Assembly: GCA_001949185.1 (NCBI GenBank)
Contig: BDGG01000016.1
Coordinates: 961,432-1,025,431, forward strand
Source of the DNA: Ramazzottius varieornatus
Taxonomy: Eukaryota > Tardigrada > Eutardigrada > Parachela > Ramazzottiidae
Direction of reading: 5' to 3'
Length of the DNA stretch: 64,000 nt
The notes below the pieces were generated by a model. That model worked only from the letters and a program-made list of their open reading frames with translations. It did not search any database and was not told the origin of the DNA. Made by a program: the position numbers and the translations under genes. Shown here in pieces: positions 36,889-47,000 of this stretch (position 1 is its first letter; every line of letters starts with the position of its first letter).

Positions 36889-37318
36889 CTGTAATTTTTT
36901 AACATGTTTTGTATGAGCCATTACCCTGTGTTTTATGGTTTCAAGTGATACCCGCCGCGGTGATACGAAGAACTCGACCTGATTAGACGTCTGGCGGTTC
37001 ATGCTCTGGTGAAGGTTCGTTAACTTCTGATGGCCGCGTTTCTTCACATTCCCTACTTTGTCTATGGAAATCCAAGCGAACGGTGTTGTAGAAATTCCGG
37101 TTCTTGCACTGATGGTTAATTGAATCAACACAGCAGGGAGATGTCCGAAATATCCTACTGAATGCTTTTGCGGGTTCTCTGGAGGAACTCTGAATTTTTA
37201 TCGGTGCAGGTTGGGAACCTTGGCTCACATTGACATCTCCTGGTTGCTCCAGACGGACCCGGAAGTGGGGACCCAGCTTGCTATAATGTCGTGGGCAGGG
37301 TGGAAGCTTCCTGTTTGA

Positions 37319-37837
37319 ATGTTTCTAGAATTAATAGGAACTTCTAACCGTGCTCACGAACTAGCGGCGCGCAAGCCATGTTTCCACGTCTCTTTATCGA
37401 CGGCCCCATTGTCCGAAATACGGCGTTACTCGCAGATACGAAGAAAGATTTCATGTTTTGGAAGCTGGAAAGTAGATGACCCATCGAGTACCGACAGCTT
37501 TAAAATTCCTGAATTTCATCTTGTATGCTTTACGGACAATTCCAGCAAAGTTTCTACGTCTGCCCTGAAGTCAGAACTGAATGACGAAAATACGTCTACA
37601 GTTTTAGCTGTTTGGGATCAGCGTAAACGTGGTAAAAGCTGGCATAAATTGAGGGAGCGAGAAAGTGAAGGATATTCTTTGTTTCCTACAACTTTGCGCT
37701 GCTTGAAGCTCGAGGTTTCTCGCTTCTTCCGCGTTTGCCAATTTCTGGCACGGTTACACTGGGACACGGGTACAAGGCGCAGAAACATGGAAAGAGCTAC
37801 CGTATGGGAACAGGTAGGTGCACCTCGCCGTCGATAA
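37319..37837 (+). CDS. Hypothetical open frame, 172 codons
   Basis: One of the longer unassigned open frames in the window. It includes a polar stretch (PEFHLVCFTDNSSKVSTS) and a basic end. A donor-like GTAGGT follows VWEQ near 37815. The next frame (37885-38108, RMRQPKKHSRRKLPQHLREN) does not join in phase. No family or motif is recognised, so it may not be a gene. Confidence 0.25.
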   Translation: MFLELIGTSNRAHELAARKPCFHVSLSTAPLSEIRRYSQIRRKISCFGSWKVDDPSSTDSFKIPEFHLVCFTDNSSKVSTSALKSELNDENTSTVLAVWDQRKRGKSWHKLRERESEGYSLFPTTLRCLKLEVSRFFRVCQFLARLHWDTGTRRRNMERATVWEQVGAPRRR

Positions 37838-38279
37838 TAGATGGCAAAATCGATTATGATGGCATTTGGAATGCTGGATGACAGGTAGACAGACATTAGT
37901 TATTCGAATGCGGCAGCCAAAGAAGCATAGTCGTCGGAAATTGCCACAGCATCTACGGGAGAACGGCGGACAAAAGCTGACAGACGAGACTAATGCCTGC
38001 CTCGCGGCTTTAATTGCTGCAAACCGGTGTGTTTCTTCGACAGAGACTGCTTCTTCGCATTTCTTATCTGGCCAATGGTATAAGATAAACTATCAAAGAC
38101 TGTCTAAATGACTCCCAACTACCTTACAAGCACGGATGAAAAGCTGAGCAAAAGAACTTCCAGTTCTCTTCTAGTGAAGCTGTTCGACTCGGCAAAGTTC
38201 GAAAAACCTCCTTTGGGGAAAACATAATCATAAAAGAAGTGAGGGCAGCGTAATGAATGGAATACCAAACATAATCTGG

Positions 38280-38402
38280 AAGCTCGGCAGACAGACGTAC
38301 AAAGTCGTTTTCCCAAGGGGCGCACGTGTACATTGTTATTGGCTGGAAGCTTGCGCCACCTGTGAGAAACGGTCTTGTCAAGTTTGTTCGCCGAGGTCCC
38401 CC
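38280..38402. repeat. Palindromic repeat copy
   Basis: Downstream of HADH. The flank AGCTCGGCAGACAGACGTAC leads to AAGGGGCGCACGTGTACATT and GAAGCTTGCGCCACCTGTG, with right flank CTTGTCAAGTTTGTTCGCCG. Confidence 0.85.
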
Positions 38403-38466
38403 TACTGATTCAGACATAAAAACTCTCTGGGCTAAAGTATTTAAAGAAGTAAAACAGGAAAATAAG

Positions 38467-40092
38467 TTATTTTTTCGAAGCTTTGGCGGGATATTCATGA
38501 AATCCGGCGCCCGATTTCCTTCCCAGTTTGCCAGCTTTGACTAAGCTATCCAGCATAGCAACAGGTTTGAAGAGTGGTTGGTCAGGTTCCTTCTGATGCC
38601 AGCCTTCAGAAGAACAACAAGAAAGTTGGCAGCCATCGCAGTTTAGTGGCAGTGATTAATGAGTATGCCTTACCATCAACAATCATCTTGCAGACATCTA
38701 ATCCAACAAAGTCCGCCAGTTCTAAAGGACCCATAGGATAGCCGGCACCCAGTTTCATGGCCGTATCGATGTCTTCCGCACTGGCATCACCTCGCTCTAA
38801 CATGCGTATGGCTTCCATCATATAGGGAACCAGTAACCGATTCACTATGAAACCTGGAGTATCCTGCAAGAACAGTCCCGAGTTCAAGTAACACCACTGT
38901 CACTGGTATCACGGAAAGATGCGGGAAAAAGATGGTTGACTAGAAGCTCAGCAAACAAACTGGACAAGATGGTTTCCCAGGTGGCGCACGTTGTGGATGT
39001 TATGGGCCGAAAATGTGTGCCACTCGAGAAAAAACCCACTAGTCCAGTTCCCAAGTGGCACACGCTTCCAGTGTTTTCCAGTGTTTTCGGGTAGAGATGT
39101 ACGCCACTTGGAAGAAATAATCTTGTCGAGCGCATTACCTACTACATTATGGCATATGTAATGTCATATGGACATGTTGTGTATGTGTTAAGTCATAACG
39201 TGACAGTCTTCCTGACAATGAATCTTGTTTCCTGTCCGGCTTACCTTGCACGCGACGGGAGTTTTGCCGACTTTCTCTCCGTACTCCATCAAAGCGTTGA
39301 ATGTAGAATCACTGGTATCTTCTATCCTGACGACTTCGACAAGTTTCATAATGGGAACCGGACTGAAGAAATGAAGGCCACCAAAGCGGTCTTTCCTGCT
39401 TGTTGCTTCGGCGATCTCGGAGATGGACAAGGAGGAAGTGTTACTGGCGAAGATCGTGTGCCTGCAAACACAGACATGCATCTAGGTGACGGGCAAAATT
39501 TTTACGCACAAGACACAGCAGAATAGGATCTAGGAAGGCATACCTGGGTGCGGCCTTATCCAGGCTGCTAAACAAATTCTTCTTTACATCCATATTCTCC
39601 ACGATGGCTTCTATTACCAAGTCTGCGTGCTGGACTGCAGCTTGGGCATCCGTCGATGTTTCTATCCTTTGCAGGGCATCACTGACATATAATTCTCCTT
39701 TCTGCAAGGAGAGAGGATCGCTGCGCACACGCTCGTGCCAGTTAGAGCAGGGTGTAAGAATGAACTCACTTCCGGTGCGTCTGCGAACTTCTTCTTAGCA
39801 ATCTTTCCCAGGTTTGTTTCGATTCCAGTCAAGGCCTTCTTCAAAACATCCGTCGACTGATCGATCAGCGTGACTTTCACTCCAGCAGCAGCGGATACCT
39901 GCACATGGAATAATGATGTAGACTCAGTTGACAACAGAAACCCCCATAAGTGAGCTAATGGATAGACTGTATTCGCACAATCAACTGTACCTGTGCGATC
40001 CCCGATCCCATCAAACCTCCGCCGACGACTAACACATTGCCTATCGTTGCCTTCTTGGAGTAGTACCGAACCGACTGATGGGGCAAATACAT
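38467..40092 (-). CDS. HADH: Mitochondrial 3-hydroxyacyl-CoA dehydrogenase
   Basis: Oxidises L-3-hydroxyacyl-CoA with NAD+ in fatty-acid beta-oxidation. Six exons: 39991-40092, 39770-39898, 39544-39701, 39245-39461, 38674-38863 and 38467-38603, giving 310 residues (the usual size). The start at 40092 gives a basic presequence ([15 protein letters not shown]). The NAD-binding Rossmann motif is [13 protein letters not shown]. The catalytic histidine lies in [18 protein letters not shown] and its partner in [28 protein letters not shown] also matches. It ends [15 protein letters not shown] likely non-coding upstream exon ends at an acceptor near 40140. It is divergent from DCAKD, with about 640 bases between the starts. 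Confidence 0.93.
38943..39135. repeat. Two adjacent palindromic repeat copies
   Basis: In HADH intron 4. The flank AGCTCAGCAAACAAACTGGA leads to AGGTGGCGCACGTTGTGG with AAATGTGTGCCACTCGAG, then AAGTGGCACACGCTTCCAG with GATGTACGCCACTTGGAAG. Confidence 0.85.
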
Positions 40093-40730
40093 GGTTGCGG
40101 AGACTGGAGAACAGCACCCAAGTTGGGCAAAGCACAACCTGCAAGAAACAGCAGCAGTGAATGACAGGTCACCCACCGGCTGAGCCAGTGAATGAACTTA
40201 CACAGCACTCACCTATACACGCTTCTTGTCTGCTGGTCACCGCTTGTCCGCACGAATACTACACAGGATTGCTAGATCGACCGGGACAGGACCAGCTCGT
40301 AGACATCGAGGAGGATCTGCTAATAGTAAAAAGAAATATGTAGCAAATTCGACTAGTCCAGGAATTGATTTTGATCTCGAAGTCGGGGAAACTACTGGGC
40401 TGTACTGTTGCGTATGGCTCGCCAAACAAGGTTTTGTTTCGTAAATGGTTACCGTCACGTACTGCACACCGTTTCCCCTGCCCGTGCCTGCCGCCCCAGA
40501 GATTGGAGGCTCACTTCAATCTGTAAAGCATCCGGAAACAAAAAAAAATTAATGTGTTTTGTTGTGGTTTCCAATTCTTGCTTTCTTTACGTTTGTTGCC
40601 CTGAAGGCGCTTTGTTCATGCTCCTGTTTAGAGCAGTATTCGGATGTATCATTCGGGCGGGAGCGAGGAAAGCGCTTGCTCTGCAACTACGTAGCGGAGA
40701 CCGTCGAGCTAAGCGTATGTTTGGTGAAAG

Positions 40731-41967
40731 ATGTTTCTCGTAGGTTTGACAGGAAGCATTGGCACAGGCAAATCTACCATCAGCCAGATTCTCCTCAGCC
40801 TCGGAGTACCGATCATCGACGCCGATGCGATCGCCCGTGATGGTAAGAGGTATCAGCAAGTTCAGCAACTTGATCAGAGCAAACTCTATTCTCGTTCAAG
40901 CACAGTTGTCGGCAGATTCAGTTTGTGGGGAATTAATCGTCCATTGCTTTCGCAGTTGTGCTACCTAACACGAAAGCCTGGAAGAGGATCCGTGACAGTC
41001 CCGTCTTCGGTCCCGAGTACTTCACAGCAGAAGGTGAGCTGGACAGGAATGCAGTCGCGAAGAAAGTCTTCGCTGATGAGAACAGCCGCATCCACCTCGA
41101 GCGTATTGTCCATCCGGAAATCCGCGCCGAGATGATCCGGAAGATTATACGCCATGCATTCCAAGGTATTCTTACAGACATCATACAGTCTCGACCAAAA
41201 TGGCATATCGGTTACAAACCTGAAATATACTGTGGTTGAAAAGGCACAACCGCAATCGGTTTTTGATTTTGCTGAACGGAGTTTATTCTTCAGGTCGGCA
41301 TTTCGTGGTCCTCGATGTTCCTCTTCTCTTCGAAAAGTCGCCGCTGTTGCCATTCTGCCACAAAGTCATCGTTGTCACATGGTACGGTTCTCTCCCGGAG
41401 AGATTCTTGCGCGGTTCCCTAATCTCAAACTTCAAAAAATATCTTTCCCTTTTTTGCCATCCACAAGTGGGATAAGGTTGATGAACAATCTGGATTGGAT
41501 CATGGTTTCCAAATGGCGCACGCTTCCAGCCAATACGGCGGCAAACGTGCGCCGTTCTGCGCCGTGCCGAGCTTCCAAAATTAATGATAGTGACGTTTTT
41601 TCCTTTCTCGTTATTTTGCTGATGTTGAATCAAGAAAAACGAGCTTTCTTTTCGTAACGGGTAGTCTTCTTTCAGTTCGAGGCAGAAACAGATTGAACGA
41701 GTGAAGATACGTTCGAAATGGACGGACGAGGAAATAATTCGGCGGACCGACACTCAAATGCCACAAGATGAGAAGATAAAGCGAGCGAACTACGTGATAG
41801 ACAACAACGGAACCATCAGCCAGACTGAAGTACAAGTCAAGAAGATTTATGCCTTACTAAAGGCCTCAAAATTCCACTGGATAGTTCGCGGAGTGTTCGC
41901 GACGGGAGTACTGCTGCTTGTCGGGTCGATATGGGCCTTCGTTGCTTTCATTCGTTGGATACTCTGA
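40731..41967 (+). CDS. DCAKD: Dephospho-CoA kinase domain protein (DCAKD)
   Basis: P-loop kinase family that phosphorylates dephospho-CoA in the last step of coenzyme A synthesis. Four exons: 40731-40842, 40956-41165, 41294-41381 and 41676-41967, giving 233 residues, the normal size. The start at 40731 is followed at once by the Walker A motif ([13 protein letters not shown]) and then [25 protein letters not shown] and [15 protein letters not shown] are also conserved. The C-terminal end has a hydrophobic segment ([20 protein letters not shown]), as in animal DCAKD, which probably anchors it to a membrane. Intron 3 carries a palindromic repeat. Confidence 0.92.
41488..41580. repeat. Palindromic repeat copy
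   Basis: In DCAKD intron 3, with arms AAATGGCGCACGCTTCCAGC and AAACGTGCGCCGTTC; the flanks are short. Confidence 0.7.
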
Positions 41968-44007
41968 CTTCCTCGGTACAAAGTGTTTGCATTTCGGTTT
42001 ACGACCTTCTCTGGAAAGCCAGCTAGAATACCCTTCTTGGACGTTGTAACCAATTAGCAAACATGATGGAAGATGCTTTTGCAGTTTTACTTTTTATTTA
42101 AAGGTTTCTGACTGAAAAACATCATTTGTTAGAACTATCATACAGTGTCCAGCCATTTCATATGACTTGTCGGAGTTTCCCACGGTGAACGTCATAAATT
42201 GTTTTTCCCCAAAGTGGACAAAGATTATCCCGCAGTTTTTTCTTTGTATTGTAGCCCCAACACTATTCTTTCATACCACTTCTACAGTAATCAAATTCGT
42301 CGTAACTGCGAGTTCGCAAAAATAATGTCGTCGACGCCAAATTTTTTGACAAATTTTACCTTAAGCAAAAAAATCATTTTCTTGTCCAAGTTTGTGCTTC
42401 AAGTTTGTGAATCGCAAAATAAGTTGTGAAAATAAGTTGTAAATCCAAGTTTGTGAATCGCAAAATATCGCTAACGTAAGCTCAGGCCATGGGCTCTCAA
42501 ACAATTTGTCAGAAGTTCCGCAGAAAAGTTTGGGTTGTGAGATGATCAGATGGACGATCGGCACAGACCTTCAAGCGGAAGACGGGCTTTTCTTTGAAAT
42601 CAAGAAAGCACCCATGTATGTCCGGCTTCGTGTAAAAATACCTTACAGTTTAGTCTGCCTACCCATGCCATGCAGTTTTCAGGCAACAGGCAGGGAAAGA
42701 AGAAAGAAACTAAAGCCTTTCTACCCCGCTAAATGGCGCAGCGACCATGTGGTTTTTTCGAATTCTTTTTTCAAAAACTGAGCGAGCCAAGTCCAGAAGT
42801 GTTTGGCGATGGTCTGATAACGTAAGACCTCGGCTTTCAAAAAACCAGTGCACTTCTCTCGTCATTTAATGAATTCGAGGGAGACAAAAATGGGAAAACG
42901 CGGAAGAAATTACGAAAGAAGAAATAAATCTAAACAGAAACTTGCCGAACGAAACGGCAGCTTAAGGCTCAGAAGGTAATTTACTTCCTTCCGATGACCT
43001 TCTGCTCGAAAACTATCTCTGGCATTTGTCCACAGAGCGCACTGAGGATCCAGCATATCCAACATGAGCACGTTATCTTGGGGAAATTGTAGAATTTTCA
43101 TGCACGACGGACCAGCCGGTAGACCGTGAGTTCGCTGATTTGCTCACACCTATATTCTCCAGGAGGTTTTTCCCGGAGTTGTTATGACTCGGTGCCATGT
43201 TTTCTCTCGGGCTGACCTGCGACTAGGGGACCGACGTCTTTAGGATTTTCCGTTTGCTGAAAGCTTCAGTTAAACGCCGTCTTTTCCTCTTCTCCGGAAA
43301 GATACTGATGTTTTTAGAGGAGCGCAAGTGGATTTCTCAAAGATCACGGCATTCCGGATCCTCGTTCTTTTGGCCACTGGTCGCGCCCTTCTTGCCCAGA
43401 TTGAAACACCAGTCTCCTCACAAAAGTGCCAAAACCTCGTGAAAACTGAAAATGCTGCCAGCCTGGTGAGCACTCCCCTGGCTGCAAGTGGCAAGCGGAT
43501 GGAGCCGTCCGAGCGATGTCAGCGGTCACTGACGTCATGCTATGACGTTAACTAAACTAGCTTCCGGTGCGTCGATTTAATCAGAACTTGTCAACTTTTC
43601 GCTCTTCCACGATCCACGTTGCGTTGTTTGGATTCCTCTCGCAGTAATCTTTCTGTTTGGCCAGGTTCAATCGTTACTGAGTTACTGGCTGGAAGCAAAC
43701 TTGTGCCCTGCTGGCCAGCTGTTTGGCCAGACCCGAAGGAAGCGCATCTTTGACTACAACAGGTCGACCATTTGGTGACGTGGAACAGTAAGGTAGGAAT
43801 GCCCATCGATGCTCAAAGATGGATTACGTTACATTATCTGTTGCAGACCCATCTTCGTAAAGGAGGAAATCGGTAGGGATTTCCATAGAATCAACATATG
43901 GAATTTCTGAAGATCTGTTCGCGGATTGGACAAGGAGACCTTTGAAGCAGACAAGAAGTTCCCGAATTTCCCATCGCCACGTAAGAATCCTCCATCATTC
44001 CTTCACC
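41968..44007. other. Intergenic, 2 kb, no confident gene
   Basis: AT-rich up to 42.5 kb, with a short tandem repeat near 42.4 kb. At 42890 an ATG opens a very basic frame (MGKRGRNYERRNKSKQKLAE) that ends at a GTAATT donor, but no partner exon is convincing. A hydrophobic open frame at 43328-43555 (ITAFRILVLLATGRALLAQ) could encode a secreted peptide but has no support. The last part is the 5' region of the SEC24 gene. Confidence 0.35.
42405..42470. repeat. Short tandem duplication
   Basis: The stretch AAGTTTGTGAATCGCAAAAT occurs twice, separated by a variant of AATAAGTTGTGAAAATAAG. Confidence 0.7.
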
Positions 44008-47000
44008 ATGTTACCGAACGGTCACCAACCTCAGCAGTACATACCTGCGCCTGGAGCTCATCAGACCAATCCAGCTGCAATGATGAACGGCGTGGCGGGT
44101 GCTCAGAGTGGACCGACTTCCAACTTGAACAATGCTTTCTCTAGCATTGGCCTATCCGACGCCAAACCGGTCGTTCCTGCCATGCCTCAGTTCCGACCCA
44201 ACCTCCCGGTGTTCCGTCCTCCGGGAGCGACACAGCCCAACCAGCCGCACGCGATGCAGAATGGTGGAGTAGCTTCAGCAAACCCGAACTATCCCACACA
44301 GGCACATCAGCAAGCACAACAAGCCAATCAACAGCGTTTCAATCAACAACCACAACAAACCAATCCACAGCCATTCAATCAAGCGACTCAACCCATTCAC
44401 GGTGGACAACCAGGAACTTTACCGTCGTTCGGCCAGCCTGGACAGGCCAGATTCCAGCCGTCTCCGTCTTTTCCAGCATCTTCCAGTACGCAAAACCCTC
44501 CGATGGCTTCTTCGTTTAATCCGGGGATGGCTTCCAGTCAGGGAACGACGAATTCAACGATGAATGGACCTTCCATGCCACAGTTCTCCGCTGCTCAACC
44601 GAACGCATCCACAGCTGGACAGGGACAGTCGTTCTACCCTCCGAACCCTTCCACGAGCTCTTTCCAACCCCCACAGCACACCGTAGGTGCTTTTAACCAT
44701 GCTCACTTTCCTGAGCTGCTAATTGGATTTTTGCGCGTTTCAGTTCCAGCCATCGCAGCCAGGAATGCCTCCGCAGCCAAACAGCTTCGCACCTCCCGGC
44801 GCGCAGGGCTTCAACGCTCCACAACCCGGAAGTTTTGGTGCTCCTCCGCAGATGTCTCACGCAAGCCTCGGGGGACAAATGCCGCTGTCGAATGGGTCGT
44901 TTCCTCCGGTAAGAATTGTTATATCCGGGAGAAGGGCAAACGAAACGTGTACGATCGTTATTTCGAGTGGCGCACACTGCCGGCCAATAACGATGAAAAC
45001 GTGCGCCATATGAGATAACGGTCTTGTAAGTTGCGTAACTGTCGTTGGCCGATCCCCCATGGAAAGGTTTTTCTCTACTGGGTGTTTTCTTAGGCTGGAA
45101 GTTCGATGTCGTATGCGGGCGGACAGATTCCCGGCCAGCCTCCGAGCATTGCGGCTGGCTTCCCGACTGGTCTTCCAGGCGCACCCGCAATGATGCCTGG
45201 AATGGGCATGGGGGGAGGACCACCAGGTCCGCCACGAATGTCAGGCATGCCCGGAATGCCCTTGCCACCCAACAACATGCAAGGAGGTCTTCCACAGCAG
45301 CAGATGGGACAACCGATGGGTCAGTCTGGTTACACCAACGGTCCGACCGGCATGAACAACAGGAGTACACCGGCCTTGTCCCTCGACTCACTTCCCAGCG
45401 TGGTATGCTCACCTCTTTTCTTCATACTTAAATCAGGTCAACTTTCAAGTAGGTGAATCTTCGTAGGTGGATGTTCTGGAGAAGGATGTGGCCCTGCATG
45501 CCAACAGCTACTACGAAAGCCGGCTGAACTCCGTACTTCCGCCTCTCGTCACCAGTAAAGTTCGCTCGGTGGACTATGGTAACTCTGTACCTGAACTTCT
45601 GCGTTCTTCCTTGTACGCTGCCCCGTGTACCGCTAACTTGCTGAAAGAGTCCGGTATACCTTTCGTCTTACACATCCAACCCATGGCCGAGTAAGTCCAA
45701 CCATTCATCGCATGCTCGTATTGGAAGTTTGAGGTGCGAAATTCTATCGTTTTTCTTTCTCGTTGCAGGCTAGCAATCGACGCACCCCCGATCCACATCG
45801 TCAACCATGGCGAGAAAGGACCGGTGCGATGTAACCGATGTAAAGCGTACATGTCGCCTTACATGAAGTTCATCGATGGAGGACGAAAGTAAGGGAATGT
45901 TATTCCGGTGATCGGCAGGAAAACTCGGCCAAATCGATTTTTTCTAAGTGGCGCATGCCTGCCATCAATATCACTGAAACCGTGCGCCACCTCGAAAAAC
46001 GATCTGGTTGGGTTCGTTTGTTGGGTTCCCACCTAGTCCGTTCAGAATGGTGTCGAATTTGCTGTGAAGAATGCTTTGCGTAGGTTCCAGTGTCCCTTCT
46101 GTCTGATTTCCACCGATGTTCCCCAAGAATACTTTGCCTACTTGGACTCTGAAGGTCGTCGTGTAGATTGCATGCAGAGACCCGAATTGTGTCTCGGCAC
46201 GTACGAGTTCTTAGCGACAAAAGACTACTGCCGGAACGAGAAGCTGCCTGAAGCGCCGGCATTCATCTTCATGATTGACGTCAGCTACCGCGCCGTTTCT
46301 TCCGGCTTCACCGCTCTGCTGTGCCAAATGCTCCGAAACGAACTCGACTCGCTTCTTCCGGTCGAACCCAACGGCGAAGAGTCCAAACTGCGCGTTGGCA
46401 TCGCCACCTTTAGCGACAGCGTCAACTTCTTCAACCTGAAGGTTCGAAATTTGTTATCAGTTGACGAAACACTGGAGAAAAGTGTCTATATATATTGAAC
46501 TTTATATATATATATATATAAAGTTCAATCTCGAATTTAGTACTGAAAGAAATGTGAGCTCGATAAAAAAAGTCGACAGTGTCATTTTCCCGAGTGGTGC
46601 ATGCTTCAGTGTTACCGGTTGGAACTTGGAAGACGCAGTCGAGTTCGATCACAAGTGGCGCAAGCTGTCGATGTTATCGGCTGGTAACGTGCGCCGCTTC
46701 GGATACCGATTTCGTCATGTCTCCTTGCCCAGGTCCCAAATGAATTTACGTCAAATGAAATTACTATGCTCGTGCTAAAAGAGGTCTAGGGAACCCAAAA
46801 GCAAGGGATTCTTTTTCGAATATTGATTCCATGAACTATGGTGTATAGGAAATTTTATCGTAGGCTGGGTTGAAGCAACCGACGATGATGACGGTAAACG
46901 ACTTCTCCGACATGTTCGTCCCGCTCGTCGACGGTTTCCTTGTTCGGCCCGAAGAAAGTCCCAGAATGCTGGAAAGTCTTCTCGACATCATCCCGCAAAT

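Noticed and set aside
44693-45412. Minus-strand open frame of 239 codons
   Set aside because: It runs opposite to SEC24 exons 2 and 3 and their intron; low-complexity Pro/Gly codons create open frames on both strands.
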